A DNA stretch of 64,000 nt from Bacillus sp. es.034 (GTDB lineage Bacteria > Bacillota > Bacilli > Bacillales > Bacillaceae_B). The stretch spans positions 1,150,001-1,214,000 of the forward strand of contig NZ_PDIY01000001.1 of assembly GCF_002563655.1 (NCBI RefSeq). Reading direction: 5' to 3'. The position numbers and the translations under genes were made by a program. Shown one piece after another: positions 36,057-43,929 of this stretch (positions within the stretch are counted from its first letter, which is position 1; every line of letters begins with the position of its first letter). A model generated the notes under the pieces. It saw nothing but the letters and a program-made list of their open reading frames with translations, did no database searches and had not been told where the DNA came from.

Positions 36057-36063
36057 TAGAGGA

Positions 36064-36093
36064 ATCGTCAGGGATCCCACCTGACGATTTTTT
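36064..36093 (+). terminator. Rho-independent terminator between symporter and amidohydrolase
   Basis: ATCGTCAGG and CCTGACGAT (9 bp) with loop GATCCCA are followed by TTTTTT. The amidohydrolase gene starts 20 bases later with its ribosome site in between, so its expression probably depends on read-through. Confidence 0.85.
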
Positions 36094-36112
36094 TGCAAAT
36101 AGGAGGGACACG

Positions 36113-37777
36113 ATGAAAGCAGATCAAATTTTTGTGAATGGAGAAGTCATTACCGTCAATCACCATAACTCTGTAGAAGAAGCTGTAGCGGTTAAAGGGA
36201 ACAGGATTATGGCAGTGGGTATGACAGAAGAAATACTGAAAATGGCAACCGACCATACAAACATCATTGACTTGAAAGGCAAATCATTGATGCCTGGATT
36301 CATTGATGCCCATATCCATTTGACCATTTATGGAACCAATCTTCTAGGTGTCAGCTGTATTGAGCCTCACCTCCAATCATTGGAAGACCTTTTTTTGGCA
36401 TTAAGGAAAAAAGCCATGACCACTCCAAAAGGTCAGTGGGTCAGAGCCTGGGGGTTTAAAGAAAGTACGTTCAAAGAGAACCGGTACCCGACGAAGGATG
36501 AGCTGGATTCCATCTCCACTGATCATCCGATTGTCATTATCCGAACGTGCAATCATACAAGTATTGTCAATAGCAGGGCTTTGGAAATGGCAGGTATTAC
36601 GGAGACGACTCCAGATCCTGAAGGTGGGATCATGGAGAAGAATCCAGATGGAAGCTTGACTGGACGAATGATTGAAAACGCGCATATGCAAATCTTCGAG
36701 CATGCCGGCTACAGTAATGAAGAAATCAGAAAAGGGATGAATTTGGCTTCGGATGAATTTATTCAATCAGGCATCACGAGTATTCATGATGCAGGTGGTT
36801 ATGGTGAGGGTTCAGAAACCATAAGAATGATGCAACAGGCCATTAAGGCAGAAGAGGTGAAGGTCCGTGTCTATGCGATGATCGGTTCACTCACCAATTC
36901 ACATGCATTTGTAAAGAAAATGGTCGATGCAGGGCCAATATCAGGATTAGGGGATGATCACTTTAAAATCGGCCCGGCCAAGCTATTTACAGATGGGAGC
37001 AGCGTCGGACCTACCATCGCTACACGTGAAGGATATACACATGCCCCGGAAGATAAGGGGATCATTTATTACAGTCAGGAAGAACTAAATCGTATTATGG
37101 GTGAGGCCCATGAGAAAGGATTTCAGTTAACCGCACATGCTCAGGGAGACCGGGCCATCGAAATGTTATTGAACTGCTATGAGTCAGCATTGGCCAAGCA
37201 CCCCCGTGAAGACCACCGCCACAGGATCGAGCATGCCGGAATCGCTCCATCCGATTTACAAGAAAGAATGAAAAAGCTAGGCGTCGTCATAACCCCGAAT
37301 CCTGTTTTTATCTATGCAAATGGAGATAAATATTTGGAGTATTACGGAGAACGTACCGATGTCATGTATCCTGCCCGTGATTTTATAGACCAAGGTATTA
37401 TAGCAGCATTTGGTTCCGATGCCCCAGTGACCTTTTTAGACCCTCTTCTCGGTATCCATGCTGCAGTGAACAGGGTGTCGGTTGGAGGCAATGTAGTAGG
37501 GGAGAAGCAGCGGATCAGCGTGATGGAGGCTGTTAAAGCATACACGTGGAATGGTGCCTATGCTAGTTTTGAAGAGGGGAATAAAGGGAGTATTGAGGTT
37601 GGGAAACTGGCGGATTTCGTGGTTTTGAATAAGAGCATACTTGACGAGCCGATTGGAAGGATTAAAGATTTGGAGGTTGTGTTGACGATGGTAGATGGGG
37701 AAGTGCTGTACGATGCACAAAATCTTGAATCTAGCAGGAGCCACGGGGAAGTGCCTCGGCTCATTGGGAAGTCCTAA
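36113..37777 (+). CDS. Metal-dependent amidohydrolase (YtcJ-like)
   Basis: 554 residues of the amidohydrolase superfamily, YtcJ type. Visible blocks are MPGFIDAHIHL (HxH metal site), LTAHAQGDRAI, RIEHAG and AFGSDAPVTFLDPL (final Asp). Enzymes of this group hydrolyse amide or related C-N bonds of small compounds; the substrate is unknown. AGGAGG is 7 bases before the ATG. With the symporter it forms an uptake-and-hydrolysis unit. Confidence 0.88.
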   Translation: MKADQIFVNGEVITVNHHNSVEEAVAVKGNRIMAVGMTEEILKMATDHTNIIDLKGKSLMPGFIDAHIHLTIYGTNLLGVSCIEPHLQSLEDLFLALRKKAMTTPKGQWVRAWGFKESTFKENRYPTKDELDSISTDHPIVIIRTCNHTSIVNSRALEMAGITETTPDPEGGIMEKNPDGSLTGRMIENAHMQIFEHAGYSNEEIRKGMNLASDEFIQSGITSIHDAGGYGEGSETIRMMQQAIKAEEVKVRVYAMIGSLTNSHAFVKKMVDAGPISGLGDDHFKIGPAKLFTDGSSVGPTIATREGYTHAPEDKGIIYYSQEELNRIMGEAHEKGFQLTAHAQGDRAIEMLLNCYESALAKHPREDHRHRIEHAGIAPSDLQERMKKLGVVITPNPVFIYANGDKYLEYYGERTDVMYPARDFIDQGIIAAFGSDAPVTFLDPLLGIHAAVNRVSVGGNVVGEKQRISVMEAVKAYTWNGAYASFEEGNKGSIEVGKLADFVVLNKSILDEPIGRIKDLEVVLTMVDGEVLYDAQNLESSRSHGEVPRLIGKS

Positions 37778-37828
37778 ATTGAAGAGTTTGCCGAAGGGAG
37801 GAAAATGAAGAGGATAGACGGGTTGTAA

Positions 37829-37891
37829 CAGTTGCAGGCGGCGAGGATTTTGGGTGTGGCGGTTTGTATTTTGTATAGGTTGAAGAGATAG
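37829..37891 (+). pseudogene. Fis-type HTH fragment of a lost activator
   Basis: Twenty codons before a TAG read QLQAARILGVAVCILYRLKR, which matches the C-terminal Fis-like helix-turn-helix of sigma-54 enhancer-binding proteins (pattern AARxLGxxxxxLYRxLK). An in-frame TAA precedes it. It may be what is left of a regulator of the adjacent symporter-amidohydrolase unit. Confidence 0.45.
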
Positions 37892-37919
37892 AGTTGGCAC
37901 CGTGCCCGTCCTACTGGGG

Positions 37920-37958
37920 AAAAGACACAACCAGGTGAAGTTGTTGGTTGTGTCTTTT
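37920..37958. terminator. Bidirectional terminator between convergent units
   Basis: AAAAGACACAACCA pairs perfectly with TGGTTGTGTCTTTT (14 bp). The A and T runs on both sides let it end the rightward amidohydrolase unit and the leftward P450 operon. Confidence 0.85.
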
Positions 37959-38041
37959 CTCTTTACTAATACCTCTCTAAGGCAGCTAGCCAGGTTGATT
38001 TGAAGCTCTATTCAAATTTGGCTCAGGAGTGAATTGCACCA

Positions 38042-39331
38042 TCATCTATTTTTATATTCTTTTTGGTTGGCTAAGAAACGCAATTCGTTAAATCCACTTT
38101 CCCATTCACGATCCGTATTGTGTAAAGAAGCCGTTTCTACCTTTTTTTGGTTAACAGTTATGTTCAAATTTCTTAGAGACCTGAATCCAAATGAATCATT
38201 CCATTTATAATCAACCACCTTAAGTTCCCTGATATCTTGGAAAGCTATAAATTCCTTTGCAAACTCCTGTAATGATACGGTAGTAAGCATTGCGCCAGAG
38301 CAGAAGTGTGAGCCGGTGCCAAATGTTAATGTTTTTTTGGTTGGAGAATCTAAGGAAATGTGATCTGGGTTATGAAATTTTTCGGAATCTCTGTTAGCGG
38401 CTGAAATAAGAAAGATGGCTTTTTCCCCTTTTTTAATGGTTTTACTTTCTATGGTGACATCTTCCCTGGCTATTCTGGAACAGAATGGGAAGGGGCATTC
38501 CAATCTGAGTGTTTCATTTACTAACTTTTCAACCGGAATAGATTTATTTTTCATTTCTTTAGGCAGGCAATGTAAATAATAAAAAATAAATGAGTTAATG
38601 GAACTAAAAAAGGGTTCATGTCCATCTACGGTAATATTCGCTATGATGGCAAGGCGGTCTTCACGATCCTCAACTGTTTTGAGAATCATATCCAATAGCT
38701 TATTTTCTTCATATAGATGTTCATCAATGATATGATTCAGTAAATCATACGTCTTATTGATAGAGGAGACTGTCAGATCTATCTCTTGTGGGCTTGGATT
38801 GGACGACCATAAGAAGCTTACTGCATTTGTTGCTTCTTGAAGGATTTCTTTATAGAGTTTACAGCTGATCCCAAGAACTCCGGACAGAACTTCATTTGTA
38901 AAAGGAATCGTCATTTCCTTTATGACATCTACGGAGGGTGAATTAGCTTGTAACATTGAATCGAGCAGCTTTCTTGAAACCTCCTTTGAAAGAAGTGATG
39001 CAAGGGAATTCATTTCAATGATTGGGGTTTGAACCTTCTTCTTTAGTGTCTGGTGTTCCGGGTTATCCATATACATGAGCCATTTATTGTAAAATCTTGT
39101 TAAAATTTCTTTGTGATCTGATAGAATATCTAAAGAGTCCACAAAAGCTTTTTTTCTATTGGCAATAAATCTTTCATCTTTCATATATTTAGAAACCAAG
39201 TCATAGTTAAATAGTAACCATGCATCTGCATCATCAGACCAAATTGGAGCAGATTGATCGATAGCTTCATTATAGAATGAAAATCTGTCCTTTGTTATTT
39301 GAGCCATTGTTGGATTATGTAGCTTTCCCAC
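38042..39331 (-). CDS. Cytochrome P450
   Basis: 429 residues. The heme-binding loop FGTGSHFCSG (337-346, Cys344), the ExxR motif (ETLR, about 273) and the I-helix are recognisable. The I-helix reads DGHEPF where AGxxT is usual, so the Thr that helps oxygen activation is Pro. Some biosynthetic P450s use the substrate's own hydroxyl instead. It is soluble and has no fused reductase. It is the last gene of the leftward arm of a putative biosynthetic cluster and likely oxidises the product. The GTG start follows GGAGGAATTAAA. Confidence 0.88.
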   Translation of the reverse strand: MGKLHNPTMAQITKDRFSFYNEAIDQSAPIWSDDADAWLLFNYDLVSKYMKDERFIANRKKAFVDSLDILSDHKEILTRFYNKWLMYMDNPEHQTLKKKVQTPIIEMNSLASLLSKEVSRKLLDSMLQANSPSVDVIKEMTIPFTNEVLSGVLGISCKLYKEILQEATNAVSFLWSSNPSPQEIDLTVSSINKTYDLLNHIIDEHLYEENKLLDMILKTVEDREDRLAIIANITVDGHEPFFSSINSFIFYYLHCLPKEMKNKSIPVEKLVNETLRLECPFPFCSRIAREDVTIESKTIKKGEKAIFLISAANRDSEKFHNPDHISLDSPTKKTLTFGTGSHFCSGAMLTTVSLQEFAKEFIAFQDIRELKVVDYKWNDSFGFRSLRNLNITVNQKKVETASLHNTDREWESGFNELRFLANQKEYKNR

Positions 39332-39397
39332 TTTAATTCCTCCATTACATATTAGTTGAAAAACGGTTAGTATACTGATGACATGAGTGATTCATTA

Positions 39398-40435
39398 TCA
39401 ATTTCCCCCGTTTAACTTCACAAGTGTAATCTCCTCTTTACCTGAATCGATTGAAATGGTAGAACCTATGGGGAGGGTGAACATAGGTGCTGTATGCCCT
39501 ATGTCGAGCTCTGCTACAACGGGTATTTCTACATGATCATAGTGGAGTATTTCCTTTATAATTTCAATCATTTTTAATAAGTTGCCGTTGGGTATTCCCT
39601 CCATTTTCCCGATTAACAAAGCGTTAATTCTTTTAAAAACACCTTTAATCTTCAAGGACCACATGAGCATAGCCCACTTTTCAATGGAAACAGAAATATC
39701 TTCAATGAAAAGGATGGAGTTTTCAGGGATTTTGAAGTACTCCGTATTGATTAGTGGAAGTAAACTGTCGGTGTTTCCTCCCACTAAAAATCCTGATACT
39801 GTCGTGTTTTCTTTGTGTTTTTGTACCCATATCGGTCCTTTGTTTTCTGTCATTTTTCTCGACCGAGTTCCCCAGCTTGGTCCAATCCATTCAACAAACT
39901 CATCCGTCCATTCCGTTGGAGGCGTCCATTTATGGGGAAGGTTAATCGTTTGGTGTGCCATGGCTTGAAAGTGTTCCACAGTGTATTCTAATGGTTTAGG
40001 GTATTCTCCGAAGCTTGGAATGACCATTGGACCGTGAAATGTAACGATATCCGTTTTATGTGTAATGGCATTGAGCAGTACACTGCTATCAGAGTAACCG
40101 CAGATGAACTTTGGATGGTTTCGAATAATATCGAAATCAATGAAAGGTAACATTTCGTTGGTATTATAACCTCCTATGTTACAGAGAATTCCCTTGATTT
40201 CCTGATTTAAGAATAGAGTGTGTAAATGATTCGCTCTTTCAACGGGAGAAGCAGATCGATACCCGATGTGATTCTCTTCTATCTCCATTTCAGAGGTTTG
40301 ATATCCAAGTTCATGAAGAGCTTTTATCCCGTTATTATATTGTTGTGGAAACTTGACATCCCCGGGGCTGCTCGGTGAAAAAAGGGCTAATGTATCCCCT
40401 TTCTTTAATGGCGGTGGCATTATTGTTTGTTTCAC
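39398..40435 (-). CDS. S66-family serine peptidase (LD-carboxypeptidase/MccF-like)
   Basis: 345 residues from the GTG at 40435 (AGGAG 8 bases upstream; GTG 40444 abuts it). The S66 triad is visible: Ser in GYSDSS (about 115), Glu in FIEDI (about 245), His in GHTAP (about 314). S66 includes peptidoglycan LD-carboxypeptidases and MccF, which destroys microcin C-type aminoacyl-nucleotides to protect the producer. Two tryptophans near 176 and 183 (EWTDEFVEW) fall where MccF has nucleotide-stacking Trp residues, which favours the MccF reading. In a cluster of synthetase paralogues a self-immunity role is the best guess. Confidence 0.82.
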   Translation of the reverse strand: MKQTIMPPPLKKGDTLALFSPSSPGDVKFPQQYNNGIKALHELGYQTSEMEIEENHIGYRSASPVERANHLHTLFLNQEIKGILCNIGGYNTNEMLPFIDFDIIRNHPKFICGYSDSSVLLNAITHKTDIVTFHGPMVIPSFGEYPKPLEYTVEHFQAMAHQTINLPHKWTPPTEWTDEFVEWIGPSWGTRSRKMTENKGPIWVQKHKENTTVSGFLVGGNTDSLLPLINTEYFKIPENSILFIEDISVSIEKWAMLMWSLKIKGVFKRINALLIGKMEGIPNGNLLKMIEIIKEILHYDHVEIPVVAELDIGHTAPMFTLPIGSTISIDSGKEEITLVKLNGGN

Positions 40436-40518
40436 TTGATACACTCCTAATTATGTAAGAATTTAAATCTGAAAGAGGAGGTTTATTCACCTCCTCTTCG
40501 TTTCATTCATTTTCTAAA

Positions 40519-41550
40519 TCAAGGGTTGATGGTTATCCCATTAAATCTTGGGATGACTTGGAAGTCACGAATGTCGTCCTGTTGGGTCAGCCATAAAAGA
40601 AAACGCTCAATCCCCATTCCAAATCCAGAGGTTTTTAAAGGATGCTTTTCCTTCATGTATACATACCACTCATATTCAGCTTCACTCAGTCCATGCATTT
40701 CAAGGGAGTCTCTGGTTTCAATAGCATTTACATGCCTTTCTCCAGCTCCAACTACTTCGCCAATGCCGAAAAGTAAATCTGCATTTTTAGCGTATTTACC
40801 TGTTTCCTCAACAGCTTGGTAAAATGGCACCGATATGTAATCATAATGGCTTACCCATAGCATACCGCCGTATATTTCAATCAACTTCTTCTCACCGTCA
40901 GATGTAATCGTTCTGAACCCCTCTTGATGGTGTTCAATGTACTCCGGTTTGTCTTCAAGAATTTTCGCCGCTTCTTCGAACGTAATGGTTGGAATGACCA
41001 TTTTCTTATTTACAATACTGTGTACGTGATCTAGCGTTCCTGCAAATTCTTCTATTAAATCAGGGATGCGCTCAAGTAAATCCGAACATAGGTTATAGAT
41101 GTATTCATTTACTAAATGGATGACATCTTCTAAACTACCCATAATCTCTGCTTCACTATGATAAAACTGACATAAATGACGTTGGTCTGCGAGCTCTCCT
41201 CTAAAAGAAGGCATGATGTAGTGAACGCCATCTTCTAAATATCTTAATAGATACTCAAGGTGGAATTGCATAGAATCAGATAAGTAGGTTTCAACACCTT
41301 CAAGGTTGATCTTAACCGGTAGGGAATCACTTCCTAGTCCCATAGGGCTCGTCACTGAGCCCGTTGTAATAGGCAAGCTGACGGTTCGGATGCCTTTCTT
41401 TCTGAAGAATTCCCAAGAAGAATGATTGATCTCGTCTTGTAGGATCACAAGCTTTTTATACCATTCATTTTGTAATGCAATTTTGTAATGGGAATCAGTA
41501 TTTAACCAGGATTTAGGCGGCATCAACTTTTCCTTAATGGAAGTACTCAT
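40519..41550 (-). CDS. AsnRS-like class II synthetase catalytic core (no anticodon-binding domain)
   Basis: 343 residues. Motif 2 (SFRGELADQRHLCQFYHSEAEI split: SFRGELADQRHL then CQFYHSEAEI, about 115-136) and motif 3 (GFGMGIERFLLWL, about 309) are those of asparaginyl/aspartyl-tRNA synthetases. The OB-fold anticodon domain that begins true AsnRS is absent. Known paralogues of this build include archaeal AsnA-type asparagine synthetase, which works without tRNA. It probably activates Asp, Asn or a similar acid as an adenylate. The ATG at 41550 overlaps the methyltransferase stop (TAATG) with GGGGAGGGG upstream. Confidence 0.85.
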   Translation of the reverse strand: MSTSIKEKLMPPKSWLNTDSHYKIALQNEWYKKLVILQDEINHSSWEFFRKKGIRTVSLPITTGSVTSPMGLGSDSLPVKINLEGVETYLSDSMQFHLEYLLRYLEDGVHYIMPSFRGELADQRHLCQFYHSEAEIMGSLEDVIHLVNEYIYNLCSDLLERIPDLIEEFAGTLDHVHSIVNKKMVIPTITFEEAAKILEDKPEYIEHHQEGFRTITSDGEKKLIEIYGGMLWVSHYDYISVPFYQAVEETGKYAKNADLLFGIGEVVGAGERHVNAIETRDSLEMHGLSEAEYEWYVYMKEKHPLKTSGFGMGIERFLLWLTQQDDIRDFQVIPRFNGITINP

Positions 41551-42434
41551 TAATTGTCCCCTCCCCATAACTTTGGTCCGGTAAGATTCCATGGATCGAT
41601 TGTACCCTTTTCTAAGAATAATTCTTGTTGCTCATCAACATACTGATTCCTAAGGAGAACCGTCATAAAGGATAGATAACGATGATTTTCATTGAACACA
41701 TTCATGATCTCAAACCATCGTTTATTGAAGCTTTCTTTTGTTTCAGAATCAAAATCTGCAAGTGCTGGTGAGCTATCAATCAAGCTTGAAGTGAATGATT
41801 GTAATACATCGGAAGAACGAGCCTGCATCTCTGTTTCTTCAAATGAATATAGCTCAAGTCCCGATTTAAGGAGCAAGTCTAACCAGTAATATTTAGTCCA
41901 AGGTTTTACCTCAAAGCCTAATACTTCTTTTAGGTTATTCAGAACCTCTTGAGGAACGTTTTTATGATAGAACAAGTGAGTAACTGATAAGAGACCATAA
42001 GGTTTGAGCACTCTTCTATACTCGGATAAGGCTTTCTCCCGGTCATGCTCAGGAATGAATGTATTGGCCCCTCCTGTTACAACCAGGTCAAACTGGTTAT
42101 CTTCAAATTTAAGATCCGCTGCATCTCCTACTTGGAAAGAAACCCTATCTTGAATGAATTGAGGTTCTTTAGATAAAAGGTATTTGGATTTTTCAACGGC
42201 CTGAGGGTTTACATCAATTCCGACTACTTTACATTTTTTCATTTTGGCAATTTCGATAGAAGTAAATCCAGTGTTAGATCCAATCTCTAAAATTTGAGCG
42301 TTATCAGGTAACAATGCTTTAGATAATATGTTGTTGATGGAACGTTTGCCACCTGGGCATCTGTTTACTTCCTCTATGTAAGACAACAGATCTACATAAG
42401 ACATGGAAGCTGGGTTGATTGAAGTTTTGGGCAT
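41550..42434 (-). CDS. SAM-dependent class I methyltransferase
   Basis: 294 residues with the SAM motif ILEIGSNTGFTSIEIAK, the acidic loop VVGIDVNPQ and the motif GDAADLKF. The C-terminal 120 residues are extra to the core and may shape the substrate site. It is first in the leftward arm and coupled to the AsnRS-like gene. The target could be an N-, O- or C-position on the cluster's product. Confidence 0.85.
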   Translation of the reverse strand: MPKTSINPASMSYVDLLSYIEEVNRCPGGKRSINNILSKALLPDNAQILEIGSNTGFTSIEIAKMKKCKVVGIDVNPQAVEKSKYLLSKEPQFIQDRVSFQVGDAADLKFEDNQFDLVVTGGANTFIPEHDREKALSEYRRVLKPYGLLSVTHLFYHKNVPQEVLNNLKEVLGFEVKPWTKYYWLDLLLKSGLELYSFEETEMQARSSDVLQSFTSSLIDSSPALADFDSETKESFNKRWFEIMNVFNENHRYLSFMTVLLRNQYVDEQQELFLEKGTIDPWNLTGPKLWGGDN

Positions 42435-42566
42435 AAGTTAACAACCTTTCTGGTTATAAAATAATTGTGAAAATATCCACTTATGTAAATATATTGCAAA
42501 ATATTATACTAGTCAACTAAAAATATAATTAAAATTATAATATTTATAATGATTCAATATAAAATA

Positions 42567-42595
42567 TTGATATTTTTAGACTATTAATATATATT
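42567..42595 (+). promoter_or_regulatory. Probable sigma-A promoter of the rightward arm
   Basis: TTGATA and TATATT are separated by 17 bases, 43 bases before the ATG at 42638. The divergent intergenic region (42435-42637) is very AT-rich and must also hold the leftward promoter, which I could not pin down. Confidence 0.45.
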
Positions 42596-42637
42596 ATCCG
42601 TATGAAAGTAATTGATCATAGTGTGAGGGGGAGTCAT

Positions 42638-43819
42638 ATGATAGAGATTGCATCAGTTGAAGAGGTAGAAGCTGCTTATGTAAAGTTTTATAAAGAAAGA
42701 GGATACAGAATATATGGAAACAAACCTATATTGTCTAAGGATGATCCCACCCTTCTATTAGTGAATTCTACAATCGCGTTGTTTAAAGATGCCATTAATA
42801 ATAGAGAATTCATTCCTGATACTGCTCAGGTGCAAGATTGCTTCAGGGCGAATGGTGACCTAGATAATCCAGCTATGATGCTCTATTTCAAAATGGTGGG
42901 GAATGTAGCTATGATAGACTCGATAGATAAAGTACTAAACGATTTCATTTCTTTTTTAACCGATATATGTAAGATTCCTTCTGAACGAATATACGGAGTA
43001 ATAAGAGAAGACGATACAGATTTACAACGGGCATGGAAGACATCTCCCTTAAGAGAAAACCTAGAAAAGGTTAGTGTAGGGGAAGCTCTTCAATACTCAA
43101 CCAGGTGGACATATGGAGAAGGGTATAACTTTACCGGGAGAGGGTTGACGATTGTATGCGATAATCCCTCCATTCCTAGTTGCGGTTCCCACTGCGATAT
43201 TAAATGTCCTTGTGACAAATATCTTCAGCTTGGAAACCTGATTATCGTTGAGAGTGAAGAACATGAGAACAAATATCTTGATCTTGGGTTCGGCCTAGAA
43301 AGGATAGCTGCTTATCAATCGAATAATGAGACTTATCAATTACCAGAATTTCAAGTGTTGATTAATGAATTAATTGGCATAGGTTTGGGAGAGGCAGAAT
43401 CGAAGAAAATTATTAATCTAGTAAGAGGTGCCTTTAAACTCATCGATGTAGGAGTTGTGCCTGCTAATAAAAAGGAAGGGTATATCCTAAAATCGATTAT
43501 TCGACATCTAGCAAATGAATTAATTTGTCACGGAGGGAAGGAATTCAAGAAGTTGAATGATACTTACCACTCGGTATATAAAGTATTAGAAGGATTTGAT
43601 AACGAGATAAATTCGAACAATAATGAATGGATTGTGAACGAAATAAACAAATATATTAATAGTATCGGAAAGGGAATAAACCAGGCAAAGAAATATATAA
43701 AGAAAAATAAAAACCAAGATAAACGCCTAATGAAGAAGGAATTAACTTCTACTTATGGTATACCGCTATTTTTAATAGAAGATTTAATCAAGGAAATCGA
43801 AGAATTGACTTTAGCCTGA
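42638..43819 (+). CDS. AlaRS-like class II catalytic core protein
   Basis: 393 residues from the ATG at 42638 (GAGGGGGAG upstream; ATG 42602 has none). It aligns to the aminoacylation core of alanyl-tRNA synthetase: LLVNSTIALFKDAI, motif 2-like DCFRANGDLD, FKMVGNVAM in place of FEMLGNWS, the Cys-rich insertion CGSHCDIKCPCDKY and motif 3-like GFGLERIAAY. Editing and C-terminal domains are absent. It is clearly diverged from the fuller AlaRS next door. It may activate alanine or another small amino acid for a non-tRNA acceptor. Confidence 0.8.
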   Translation: MIEIASVEEVEAAYVKFYKERGYRIYGNKPILSKDDPTLLLVNSTIALFKDAINNREFIPDTAQVQDCFRANGDLDNPAMMLYFKMVGNVAMIDSIDKVLNDFISFLTDICKIPSERIYGVIREDDTDLQRAWKTSPLRENLEKVSVGEALQYSTRWTYGEGYNFTGRGLTIVCDNPSIPSCGSHCDIKCPCDKYLQLGNLIIVESEEHENKYLDLGFGLERIAAYQSNNETYQLPEFQVLINELIGIGLGEAESKKIINLVRGAFKLIDVGVVPANKKEGYILKSIIRHLANELICHGGKEFKKLNDTYHSVYKVLEGFDNEINSNNNEWIVNEINKYINSIGKGINQAKKYIKKNKNQDKRLMKKELTSTYGIPLFLIEDLIKEIEELTLA

Positions 43820-43929
43820 AAGATATAGGGAAATGGATTAATATAAATTTAATTATAACTATTAAAACAATCTATATTTTGTAGTAATATATTTAATAAG
43901 CATTATATATAAAACAGAAAGAGGGTAAC

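Noticed and set aside
42435-42637. Possible tRNA-like or T-box element in the intergenic region of the synthetase-paralogue cluster
   Set aside because: The stretch is very AT-rich, no T-box core or tRNA arms could be found, and there is no terminator hairpin before the start.
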